The translations under genes were made by a program, and so were the position numbers. A DNA stretch of 64,000 nt, from NCBI GenBank assembly GCA_035459025.1, contig DATHYT010000094.1:62001-126000 (forward strand). The letters are read 5' to 3'. Under the pieces are notes generated by a model that made no database searches, was not told the DNA's origin, and saw only the letters and a program-made list of their open reading frames with translations. Origin of the DNA: JAABQT01 sp035459025 (GTDB lineage: Bacteria; Pseudomonadota; Gammaproteobacteria; Burkholderiales; SG8-39). Shown one piece after another: positions 15,826-23,418 of the stretch; the stretch's first letter is position 1, and every line of letters begins with the position of its first letter.

Positions 15826-16778
15826 ATCGCCGCGGCCAGCACCAGCACCGCGCCGCCCTGGTGCGCGGCGCCGAGCGCCACCGGCACGCCGGCGAGCAGC
15901 GTGGCGATGCCGAGCGTGGCCTGTAGCACGAAGGCGCCGAGCAGCGCGTGGGCCGCCCAGTGCGTGCGCCGTTGCCACCATGCGATCGGCACCAGCACCG
16001 CGAGCAGCCAGAACAAGCCGCGGTGCACGAATTGCACGGTGGCCATGTTGTAGAGGAAATTCCGCCACCACGGCTCGAGCATCAGGATCTCGGGCGGCAC
16101 CCAGTGCCCGTTCATGAGCGGAAACGTGTTGTAGGCCGCGCCCGCGCGCAGCCCCGCCACCATGCCGCCGGACAGCGCCATGACGAACACTGCGAAAGGC
16201 AGCGCCGCGGCAAGTCGCGGCGCGCGGCCCGCGCGCGGCCAGAGCAGCCCGAGCGCGATCCACAGCTCCGCACTGAAGATGGCGAGCGCGAGCCCGAGGT
16301 GCAGGGTGAGGCGCACCGGGTTCACCTTCGGGTCGTCGATCAGGCCGGAGGCCACCATCAGCCAGCCCATCAGCCCCTGCAGCGCGCCGAGCGCGAAGAT
16401 GCCCCAGAGCTTCCAGGCGAGCCCCGGCTCGAGCTTCTTTTTCAGCTGGAACCAGATAAGCGGCAGCAGAAACACCAGGCCGATGGCGCGCGCGAGCAGG
16501 CGGTGCACGTACTCCCACCAGAAGATGCGCTTGAAGCCCTCCAGATCCATGGCGAAGTTGACCAGCCGGAATTCCGGCGTCTCGCGGTACTTGGCGAACA
16601 GCTCCGCCCAGTGCGCCTCCGTGAGCGGCGGCAGCACGCCGATGAGCGGCTGCCACTCGACGATGGAAAGCCCCGAGCGCGTCAGGCGCGTGACGCCCCC
16701 GACCAGCACGATGGCGAACACCATTGCAGCGCACAACAGCAGCCAGGCCGCGACCTGGCGGCGCGCGGAGTCGGTCAT
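15801..16778 (-). CDS. ctaA: Heme A synthase (COX15/CtaA family)
   Basis: A 325-aa eight-helix membrane protein that oxidises the heme O methyl group to make heme A. Characteristic features are GGVTRLTRSGLSIVEW near the N-terminus, WWEYVHRLLARAIG with a heme His, and FVHRGLFWLLA plus GAAHQGGAVL in the second half. It is divergent from the heme-copper enzyme genes and shares their FNR box, which is centred exactly 41.5 bp from this ATG. This points to heme A being needed anaerobically, presumably for the enzyme encoded next door. Confidence 0.92.
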   Translation of the reverse strand: MTDSARRQVAAWLLLCAAMVFAIVLVGGVTRLTRSGLSIVEWQPLIGVLPPLTEAHWAELFAKYRETPEFRLVNFAMDLEGFKRIFWWEYVHRLLARAIGLVFLLPLIWFQLKKKLEPGLAWKLWGIFALGALQGLMGWLMVASGLIDDPKVNPVRLTLHLGLALAIFSAELWIALGLLWPRAGRAPRLAAALPFAVFVMALSGGMVAGLRAGAAYNTFPLMNGHWVPPEILMLEPWWRNFLYNMATVQFVHRGLFWLLAVLVPIAWWQRRTHWAAHALLGAFVLQATLGIATLLAGVPVALGAAHQGGAVLVLAAAIWNAHRHA

Positions 16779-16812
16779 GACGGCGAGTGTGCCCGGCTTC
16801 GGTCCGGAAAGC

Positions 16813-16826
16813 TTGATAGGTATCAA
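16813..16826. promoter_or_regulatory. FNR/Dnr-type box between ctaA and the heme-copper operon
   Basis: TTGATAGGTATCAA, with perfect TTGAT/ATCAA arms. The centre is 41.5 bp from the ctaA ATG on the minus strand and 66.5 bp from the first gene of the plus-strand operon, so it can activate both. Confidence 0.85.
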
Positions 16827-16885
16827 ATTTTTGCGCCCACAGGGCTGGTCTACTAGCCGCTGTCTGAACCAGCGAAGGGGACGAG

Positions 16886-17056
16886 ATGAACGCCGAACGC
16901 ATTGAACACGACGAAGTGCCCGACGAGCCGGTCCCGGCGATGCAACAGCTGCTCGACAACCCGTTCCTGCTGCTGTTTCTCGGCATCGCCATGCCCACCG
17001 TGCTCTACATCGTCTGGGGCGTGATGGAAATCGTGTCCCTGCCGATCGCCAAATAA
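16886..17056 (+). CDS. Small single-helix membrane protein, likely accessory subunit of the heme-copper enzyme
   Basis: A 56-aa protein with an acidic N-terminus (about 20 residues) and one membrane helix (about 27-49, FLLLFLGIAMPTVLYIVWGV). It is the first gene after the FNR box and sits 10 bp ahead of the CuA subunit gene. Small single-helix subunits are common in heme-copper complexes, so a structural or assembly role is likely; no family was recognised. It has a purine-rich ribosome site (GGGGACGAG). Confidence 0.7.
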   Translation: MNAERIEHDEVPDEPVPAMQQLLDNPFLLLFLGIAMPTVLYIVWGVMEIVSLPIAK

Positions 17057-17066
17057 GGGAGCACAC

Positions 17067-17612
17067 ATGAGCGCAATCCTGCCCCCGCAGGACCGAGTAT
17101 GGTGGAAGCAGCCGCTCGACCGCGTCGAGCTGCTGTGGATCGTGGTGGCGCTGATCTGGTGCCTGATCATGTTCTTCATGATGCCCTACTGGCACGTCTA
17201 CGGTCAGCAGAACCTTTCCAACGAGGCCTACCGCTCGAAGCCCGAGGACTTCGTCAAGAAGACCGAGGCGATGATCGCGCAATACAAGGTGCGCGAGGAC
17301 GGCGGCGACCTCAAGGTGCCGGTGGTGCGCCCGCCCGCCGGCAGCGACGTCTACCTGGTGGCGCAGCTGTGGCGCTGGTACCCGATCCTCGAGCTGGAAG
17401 CGGGCAAGTCCTACCGCATCCACCTCATGTCGCTCGACTGGCTGCACGGCTTCTCGCTGCAGCCCGAGAACATCAACATCCAGGTGCACCCCGGCTACGA
17501 GCACGTGCTCACCGTGACGCCCACCAACCCGGGCACCTACTCGATCATCTGCAACGAGTACTGCGGCATCAACCATCACACGATGGTGAGCCGCCTGTAC
17601 GTGGTGAAGTAA
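17067..17612 (+). CDS. CuA-containing subunit II of a heme-copper oxidoreductase (eNOR-like complex)
   Basis: A 181-aa membrane-anchored cupredoxin. One helix (about 21-39) is followed by a periplasmic CuA domain. All CuA ligands are visible: His127 in DWLHGF, then Cys162, Glu164, Cys166, His170 and Met173 in CNEYCGINHHTM. CuA accepts electrons from a soluble cytochrome c and passes them to subunit I. A strong ribosome site (AAGGGAG) precedes the ATG. This is not a cytochrome c subunit like NorC, so the enzyme is not a classical cNOR. Confidence 0.88.
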   Translation: MSAILPPQDRVWWKQPLDRVELLWIVVALIWCLIMFFMMPYWHVYGQQNLSNEAYRSKPEDFVKKTEAMIAQYKVREDGGDLKVPVVRPPAGSDVYLVAQLWRWYPILELEAGKSYRIHLMSLDWLHGFSLQPENINIQVHPGYEHVLTVTPTNPGTYSIICNEYCGINHHTMVSRLYVVK

Positions 17613-17624
17613 GGGAGACCGCCC

Positions 17625-19349
17625 ATGAGCGTCAACCGGATGTTCCGCACCTGCCCGTCGAGCGGACTGGTATTCCACGAGCCCGCCGAGAAGCTGATGC
17701 GCTGGAATGCCGTCGCGGCCGTGGTGTCGCTGCTGATCGGGGGCCTGCTCGCCATCGGCGTCGTGCTCACCCGCTGGCAGGCGGTGCACCTGCTGCCGCC
17801 CGACCGCTTCTACCAGTACCTCACCGCCCACGGGCTCAACATGCTCGTGTTCTGGATCATCTTCTTCGAGATCGCGGTGCTTTACTTCGCCAGCTCGACG
17901 CTGCTCAAGTCGCGCATCGCGACGCCAGCCATGGCGTGGCTCGGCTTCTGGCTGATGGTGCTCGGCGCGCTGGTCAACAACTACTCGGTGTTCCGCGGCG
18001 ATTCCAGCGTCATGTTCACCTCCTACGCGCCGATGGGTGCGCACCCCACGTTCTACCTGGGGCTGATCTTGTTCGCGGTGGGGGCGCTCATCGCCTGCTT
18101 CGTGTTCTTCGGCACCCTGGTGGTGGCGAAGGCCGAGCGCACCTACCACGGCTCGGTGCCGCTGGTGACCTTCGGCGCGATCACCGCGGGCATCATCGCC
18201 GTGTTCACGATCGCCGCCGGCGCCATCATCCTGATCCCGACGTTCCTGTGGTCGGTGGGGCTGGTCGAGCACATCGATTCGCTCATGTACCGCACCGTGT
18301 GGTGGGCGTTCGGCCACTCCTCGCAGCAGATCAACGTCAGCGCGCACGTCGCCGTGTGGTACGCGGTGGCGGCGATCGTGTTCGGCGCCAAGCCGCTCTC
18401 GGAGAAGGTAAGCCGCACCGCGTTCCTGCTGTATATCCTCTTCCTGCAGCTGGCGAGCGCGCACCACCTGCTCGCCGACCCTGGCCTCACCTCGCACTGG
18501 AAGATCTTCAACACGAGCTACGCCATGTACCTCGCCGTGCTCGCCTCCATGGTGCACGGACTGACGGTGCCGGGGTCGATCGAGGTGGCGCAGCGCGAAA
18601 AGGGGTTCAACCACGGCCTCTTCGAGTGGCTGAGGAAGGCACCTTGGGGCAACCCGGCGTTCTCCTCGATGTTCATGTCGCTGATCGGCTTCGGCTTCCT
18701 CGGCGGCATCTCGGGCGTGATGATGGGCACCGAGCAGTTGAACCTGATCATCCACAACACGCTGTACGTGCCGGGGCACTTCCATGCCACGGTGGTCGTG
18801 GGCACGACGCTCGCCTTCATGGGGCTCACCTACTTCCTGATCCCGGTGCTGTTCCGCCGCGAGCTCGCCTTCCCGGGCATGGCGAAGTGGCAGCCGTACG
18901 TGTTCGGCCTGTCGATGATGGGCGTGTCGCTGTTCCTGATGGGCGCGGGCACGCTCGGCGTGCCGCGCCGGCATTGGGACATCGGCTTCGCCGGCAACGC
19001 GTTCGCGCATGAGTTCCCCGGCGCCGCGTGGCTGATGATGGCGCTCGCCGGCATCACCGGCCTCATCGCGATCGTCGGCGGCGGCATGTACCTGCTGATC
19101 ACGGTGTACTCGGTGTTCCTCGGCAAGAAGATCGAGACGCCGGGCTTCCAGCACGTGCGCGCGAAGGACGGCATCGCGCCGGCGCCCAAGCCGGTGGCGG
19201 CGGCGATCGCGGGGCACCACCCGAACGTGGGCGCGGGCGGCCTGGTGGCGCCGGGCACCTTCGCCCTGGCGATGGTGTTCCTCGCCTCCTTCGTCCTGTA
19301 CTACTTCATCAACTGGAAGTACCTGTCGACGGTCTGGCCGCTGAAGTGA
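17625..19349 (+). CDS. Heme-copper oxidoreductase subunit I lacking the active-site Tyr; candidate NO reductase (eNOR-like)
   Basis: A 574-aa protein with at least 12 membrane helices. All six metal-binding histidines are present: His69 and His387 for the low-spin heme, His385 for the active-site heme, and His231, His280 and His281 for CuB. The helix-VI motif that reads HPEVY in oxygen reductases is here HSSQQ, so the covalent His-Tyr cofactor cannot form (Gln235 replaces Tyr). Loss of this Tyr is the mark of NO-reducing branches. A CuA subunit with neighbouring ctaA/ctaB matches the eNOR family, as I recall it from Rhodothermus marinus. No norB or norC is in the window, so this is the best candidate for NO reduction here; an oxidase role is less likely. 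Confidence 0.85.
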   Translation: MSVNRMFRTCPSSGLVFHEPAEKLMRWNAVAAVVSLLIGGLLAIGVVLTRWQAVHLLPPDRFYQYLTAHGLNMLVFWIIFFEIAVLYFASSTLLKSRIATPAMAWLGFWLMVLGALVNNYSVFRGDSSVMFTSYAPMGAHPTFYLGLILFAVGALIACFVFFGTLVVAKAERTYHGSVPLVTFGAITAGIIAVFTIAAGAIILIPTFLWSVGLVEHIDSLMYRTVWWAFGHSSQQINVSAHVAVWYAVAAIVFGAKPLSEKVSRTAFLLYILFLQLASAHHLLADPGLTSHWKIFNTSYAMYLAVLASMVHGLTVPGSIEVAQREKGFNHGLFEWLRKAPWGNPAFSSMFMSLIGFGFLGGISGVMMGTEQLNLIIHNTLYVPGHFHATVVVGTTLAFMGLTYFLIPVLFRRELAFPGMAKWQPYVFGLSMMGVSLFLMGAGTLGVPRRHWDIGFAGNAFAHEFPGAAWLMMALAGITGLIAIVGGGMYLLITVYSVFLGKKIETPGFQHVRAKDGIAPAPKPVAAAIAGHHPNVGAGGLVAPGTFALAMVFLASFVLYYFINWKYLSTVWPLK

Positions 19350-20200
19350 GACAGGTTCTCAATCTCTTCAAGCTCAGGATCGGCGTCGCCATCGCCGTCG
19401 CCGCCGCCGCCGGCATGGCGGTGGAGTCCGGCGCCGGCCCCGGTGCCGCCGCCGGTGCGATGCTGATCCTCGCGGTGCTGGTCGCCTCGGCAGCCGCCGG
19501 CGCGTTCAACCAGTACGTGGAGCGCGATCTCGACGCGCGCATGGGCCGCACGAGGAACCGCCCGTTCGTCACCGGGGCGCTGAAGCACGGGCCGGCGTGG
19601 CTGTGGCTGATCGGCGCGATGCTCGCGCTTTCGGTGCTCGCCGCCGCCGTGGCGGCGAACCCGCTCGCCGCGCTGTACGTGTTCCTCGGCGCGTTCACCT
19701 ACGGTGTGGTCTACACGGTGTGGCTGAAGCGGCGCACGTGGTGGAACATCGTGGTCGGGGGACTCGCCGGGAGCTTCGCGGTGCTCGCCGGCGCGGCCGC
19801 GGTGTCGCCCGCACCAGGCCCCGAGGCGCTCGCGCTCGCCGTGGTGCTCTTTCTGTGGACGCCGCCGCATTTCTGGAGCCTCGCCATCGTCTGCCGCGAG
19901 GATTACGCGAAGGCGCGCGTGCCGATGCTGCCGGTGGTGGTGGGCGACGCGCGCGCGGCGCGTGCCATCTTCGCCAGCGCAGCGCTCCTGGTCGGCGCCT
20001 CGTTGGTGCCTGCGGCCTTCGGCCTGGGCTGGATCTACCTCTCGTTTGCCGCAGCCGGCGGGATTCTTTTCCTGCTGCGCTGCCGGGCGCTCGTGCGCCG
20101 CCCCGGACGCGGCGCCGCGCGCGCCGCGTTCCTCGCCTCGCTCTTGCAGCTGGGCGCGGTGCTTGCGGGCGCCATGCTCGATGCTGCGCTTCTCGCTTAG
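19346..20200 (+). CDS. ctaB: Protoheme IX farnesyltransferase (heme O synthase)
   Basis: A 284-aa UbiA-family membrane enzyme that adds the farnesyl tail to heme B. The signature NQYVERDLDARMGRTRNRP (about residues 53-71) and the later LFLWTPPHFWSLAI and EDYAKARVPMLPV motifs are diagnostic. The GTG start overlaps the stop of subunit I by 4 bp, so it is co-translated with the heme-copper enzyme. With ctaA across the shared promoter it supplies heme A. Confidence 0.93.
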   Translation: MRQVLNLFKLRIGVAIAVAAAAGMAVESGAGPGAAAGAMLILAVLVASAAAGAFNQYVERDLDARMGRTRNRPFVTGALKHGPAWLWLIGAMLALSVLAAAVAANPLAALYVFLGAFTYGVVYTVWLKRRTWWNIVVGGLAGSFAVLAGAAAVSPAPGPEALALAVVLFLWTPPHFWSLAIVCREDYAKARVPMLPVVVGDARAARAIFASAALLVGASLVPAAFGLGWIYLSFAAAGGILFLLRCRALVRRPGRGAARAAFLASLLQLGAVLAGAMLDAALLA

Positions 20201-20963
20201 CGCGCTGCTGCTCGCCGCGGCGCTCGGCGCGCACGCCTTCGACGAGAAACTCGCGCTGCGCGAGAGCCAGGCCGCGATCGGCCGCCCGATCGGCGACTAC
20301 ACGCTGCGCGACACCGAGGGGCGCACCGTGCGGCTCGCCGAGCTGCGCGGCAAGCCGCTGGTGGTGAACTTCGTGTACACCGGCTGCTTCCAGATCTGCC
20401 CGGCGAGCACGCAGTTCCTCGCCAAGGCGATCGCCGAGGCCGAGCGCACGCTCGGGCCGGGGACGTTTCGCGTCGCCACCATCGGCTTCAACCTGCCGTT
20501 CGACACCCCGGGCGCGATGAAGGAGTTCAGGCGCAAGCACGCAGTGGAGTCGCGCAACTGGCTGTTCCTCTCGCCCGAGGCGCAAACGCTGCCGCAACTC
20601 GTCGCCGACTTCGGCTTTCGCTACGAGTCGACCGCCTCCGGGTTCGACCACCTGCTGCAGGCGAGCATCGTCGACGCCAACGGCCGCATCTACCGGCAGG
20701 TATACGGCGATCAGTTCGAGGTGCCGCTGTTCGTCGGGCCGCTGCTGCAGCTCGCGCAGGCGAAGCCCGTGCCGCAGGGCAACTTGCAGGCGATGCTCGA
20801 GCAGGTGAAGCTGCTGTGCACCGTGTACGACCCCGTGGCCGGGCGCTACCGGGTCAACTATGTGATCGTCGCCGAGCTGCTCGTCGGCGCGAGCATCATC
20901 CTCGGCATCCTGGCGTTCCTGGTCGTCGAGTGGCGGCGGCGGCGGCGACCGTCGAATATTTAA
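20181..20963 (+). CDS. SCO1/SenC-family copper chaperone with C-terminal membrane anchor
   Basis: A 260-aa thioredoxin-fold copper protein for CuA assembly. It has an N-terminal signal, the copper motif CFQIC (Cys69, Cys73) and His157 in GFDHLLQAS, completing the SCO copper site. A C-terminal helix (about 228-250) with an Arg-rich tail anchors it from the other end, which is less usual for SCO1. The start overlaps ctaB by 20 bp. The stop codon lies inside the next FNR-type box. Confidence 0.88.
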   Translation: MLRFSLSALLLAAALGAHAFDEKLALRESQAAIGRPIGDYTLRDTEGRTVRLAELRGKPLVVNFVYTGCFQICPASTQFLAKAIAEAERTLGPGTFRVATIGFNLPFDTPGAMKEFRRKHAVESRNWLFLSPEAQTLPQLVADFGFRYESTASGFDHLLQASIVDANGRIYRQVYGDQFEVPLFVGPLLQLAQAKPVPQGNLQAMLEQVKLLCTVYDPVAGRYRVNYVIVAELLVGASIILGILAFLVVEWRRRRRPSNI

Positions 20964-20973
20964 CCCAGATCAA
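20960..20973. promoter_or_regulatory. FNR/Dnr-type box upstream of the cytochrome b fusion operon
   Basis: TTAACCCAGATCAA, with a degenerate left arm and a perfect ATCAA right arm. It contains the sco stop codon TAA. A TAGGAT -10 element at 20996-21001 fits a site at -41.5 and a transcript start at the GTG at 21008. Confidence 0.62.
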
Positions 20974-21007
20974 CCTGCGCGCCCCACCACCGCCCTAGGA
21001 TGTGGCG

Positions 21008-22918
21008 GTGATTCACCGTATACACCTGATCGGACAGTGGTTTTTCCTCAGGGTGGAGGCGCTGTTCAACCTCGCCTTCGGCGACCGGCTGAACCCGCTG
21101 TACTACCTTGGCCCGATCGCCTACTACCTGATGTGGCTGGTGGTGGCGAGCGGGCTGTACCTGTACGTGCTCTTCGAGACCAGCGTCGGCGGCGCCTACG
21201 GCTCGGTGCAGGCGTTGACGCTCGACCAGCCGTATGCAGGAGGCGTGCTGCGCTCGGTCCACCGTTATGCCTCCGACGGCGTGGTGCTGGTGATGGCGCT
21301 GCACCTCGCGCGCCACTGGTGCTTCGACCGCTACCGCGGCTTTCGCTGGTTCTCGTGGGTAAGCGGCGTCGCGCTGCTGTGGCTGGTTTACACCTCGGGC
21401 ATCAACGGCTACATGCTGCCCTGGGATCGCCTGTCGCAGTTCGTGGTCGTCGCCACCGCCGAATGGCTCGACTGGCTGCCGGTGTTCCAGGGCGCGCTGG
21501 TGCGCAACTTCATCTTTGCCGAGAACCTGAACGACCGCCTGTTCTCGCTGCTCTCCTTCATCCACATCGGCGTGCCGCTCGCGGTGCTGGCGCTGCTCTG
21601 GATCCATACGCAGCGCGTGCCGCAGGCGCGCACCGCGCCGCCGCTGCCGGTGACGCTCACGCTGACCGCGGCACTGGTCGTGCTCTCGCTCGTCAAGCCC
21701 GCCGTCAGCCAGCCGCGCGCCGATCTCGCCACCGCGGCCGGCAGCGTCGCGTTCGACTGGTTCTACCTGCCGGTGTACGCGCTGCTCTACCGCACCTCGC
21801 CGGGCGAAGTCTGGCTGCTGCTCGGCGGCGCCACGGTGCTGTTTCTCCTGCTGCCCTGGCTGCCGCCGAAGAAGAAAGCGGCCGAGCACCACATGCTGAT
21901 ACGCCCCGACAATCGCATCGTCTCGGTGCGTGCAGGCGACACGCTCCTTGATGCCGCGCTGCGCGAAGGCATCGCGCTGCCGTTCGAGTGCCGCCATGGC
22001 GGCTGCGGGCAGTGCAAGGCGACGCTCGCCTATGGCGAAGTCGATTACGGCGCCTACCAGCAGGAGGCGCTGCCGCGGGCCGAGCGCGACGCCGGCAAGA
22101 TCCTCACCTGCTGCGCCACGCCGCGCGGCGACGTCGAGATCGAGTACCTGCCGGCGAAGACCCCGGGCGGCATCCGCCCGCGCGAATGGCGGGCCACGGT
22201 GGAAAGCCTCGAGCGGCTCGCCCCCGACGTGATGCGCGTGATCCTCGCCATCGAAGGCGGTGAGCCCATCTCGTTCTACGCCGGGCAGTACATCAACGTG
22301 CTGCTCGAGGACGGGGCGCGGCGCAGCTTTTCCTTCGCCACTGCGCCGCAGCAGAGCGCGCGCATCGAGCTGCACATCCGGCACATCCCGGGCGGGCGCT
22401 ACACCGGCCACGTGTTCGAGGGGATGCGCACCGGGGACAGGCTGCGCTTCGAGGGACCGCTCGGCGCCTTCTTCCTGCGCGAGGACACCGACAAGCCGAT
22501 CATCTTCGTCGCCGGCTCGACCGGCTTCGCGCCGGTGAAGAGCATGCTGGAGTACGCCTTCGCCAAAGGGCTGCGGCGCCGCATGCTGCTGTATTGGGGC
22601 ACGCGGCAGCGCGCGGACATGTACCTCGCCAAGCTGCCCGAGCAATGGGCGCGCGAGCATGACAACTTCACCTTCGTGCCGGTGCTCTCCGACCCCGCGC
22701 CCGAGGACCGCTGGCAGGGCCGCACCGGCCTCGTGCACGAGGCGATCCTGGCGGACTTCCCCAGCCTGGCCGGCCACCAGGTGTACGCCTGCGGCTCGAG
22801 TGCGATGGTCGAAGCCGCCCATCCGGCATTCCGCGCGCACGGGCTGGCGCAGGATGACTGCTTCGCCGACGCTTTCCGCCCCGCGCCGCAGCTCGCGCGC
22901 CTCGGAGGCCACGCATGA
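21008..22918 (+). CDS. Cytochrome b / [2Fe-2S] ferredoxin / flavin reductase fusion protein
   Basis: A 636-aa three-part redox protein. Residues 1-290 are a cytochrome b N-terminal type membrane domain with two bis-His b hemes: His85/His99 and His186/His200, each pair 14 apart. Residues about 296-385 are a plant-type ferredoxin with Cys328, Cys333, Cys336 and Cys368. Residues about 390-630 are a ferredoxin-NADP-reductase-type module (RSFSFATAP for FAD, GSTGFAPVKSM for the nucleotide, ending YACGSSAMV). It could move electrons between NAD(P)H and the membrane quinone or b-heme pool. The GTG at 21008 fits the -10 and box spacing; a GTG at 21002 is the alternative. I do not know a named family with this exact architecture. 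Confidence 0.85.
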   Translation: MIHRIHLIGQWFFLRVEALFNLAFGDRLNPLYYLGPIAYYLMWLVVASGLYLYVLFETSVGGAYGSVQALTLDQPYAGGVLRSVHRYASDGVVLVMALHLARHWCFDRYRGFRWFSWVSGVALLWLVYTSGINGYMLPWDRLSQFVVVATAEWLDWLPVFQGALVRNFIFAENLNDRLFSLLSFIHIGVPLAVLALLWIHTQRVPQARTAPPLPVTLTLTAALVVLSLVKPAVSQPRADLATAAGSVAFDWFYLPVYALLYRTSPGEVWLLLGGATVLFLLLPWLPPKKKAAEHHMLIRPDNRIVSVRAGDTLLDAALREGIALPFECRHGGCGQCKATLAYGEVDYGAYQQEALPRAERDAGKILTCCATPRGDVEIEYLPAKTPGGIRPREWRATVESLERLAPDVMRVILAIEGGEPISFYAGQYINVLLEDGARRSFSFATAPQQSARIELHIRHIPGGRYTGHVFEGMRTGDRLRFEGPLGAFFLREDTDKPIIFVAGSTGFAPVKSMLEYAFAKGLRRRMLLYWGTRQRADMYLAKLPEQWAREHDNFTFVPVLSDPAPEDRWQGRTGLVHEAILADFPSLAGHQVYACGSSAMVEAAHPAFRAHGLAQDDCFADAFRPAPQLARLGGHA

Positions 22919-23418
22919 AGCAAGCCCTGCGCATCGCCGCGCAGCTTGCGCTTTATGTGCCGCTCATGGCGCTGATCGGCTACTTCTCCACCGAGCCGCG
23001 CTTCTTCACGCTCGCGCCGGACCAGGCCCTGGTGCGCCTGTCGTTCATCCACGCCGCCGAGCGCAAAGAGCCATGCCGCCAGCGCAGCGCCGAAGAGCTC
23101 GCCAAGCTCGCGCCCAACATGCGCGCGGCGCTCGACTGCCCGCGCGAGCGCGCGGTGCTGCTCGTCGAGCTGGAGGTCGACGGCGAAATCGTGCTGCGGC
23201 GCGAGGTGGCGCCCTCGGGCGTGCAGCGCGACGGCAACGCCACCGTGTACCACCGCCTGCCGCTCGCCGCGGGCCGGCACCGCATCGTCGCGCGCCTGCG
23301 CGACGGCCCCGGCGAGGAATTCAACTTCATCGGCGAAACAACGCTCGAGCTCGCGCCCGGCGCCGCGCTCCTCATCGACTTCTCCAGGGCCAAAGGTGGC
23401 TTCGTCTTTCGCACCTGA
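22915..23418 (+). CDS. Uncharacterised membrane-anchored periplasmic protein
   Basis: A 167-aa protein with one N-terminal helix (about 7-24) and a predicted beta-rich outer domain. It starts 4 bp inside the end of the cytochrome b fusion gene, so it is part of the same operon. Two Cys residues (in EPCRQR and ALDCPRE) are ~20 apart and could form a disulfide. There is no heme or Fe-S motif. Its place between two cytochrome b fusion genes suggests an assembly or structural subunit. Function is not recognised. Confidence 0.65.
   Translation: MKQALRIAAQLALYVPLMALIGYFSTEPRFFTLAPDQALVRLSFIHAAERKEPCRQRSAEELAKLAPNMRAALDCPRERAVLLVELEVDGEIVLRREVAPSGVQRDGNATVYHRLPLAAGRHRIVARLRDGPGEEFNFIGETTLELAPGAALLIDFSRAKGGFVFRT

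Noticed and set aside
17625..19349. Annotation as an ordinary aa3-type cytochrome c oxidase
   Set aside because: The helix-VI Tyr is Gln, so the oxidase cofactor cannot form; context is denitrification.
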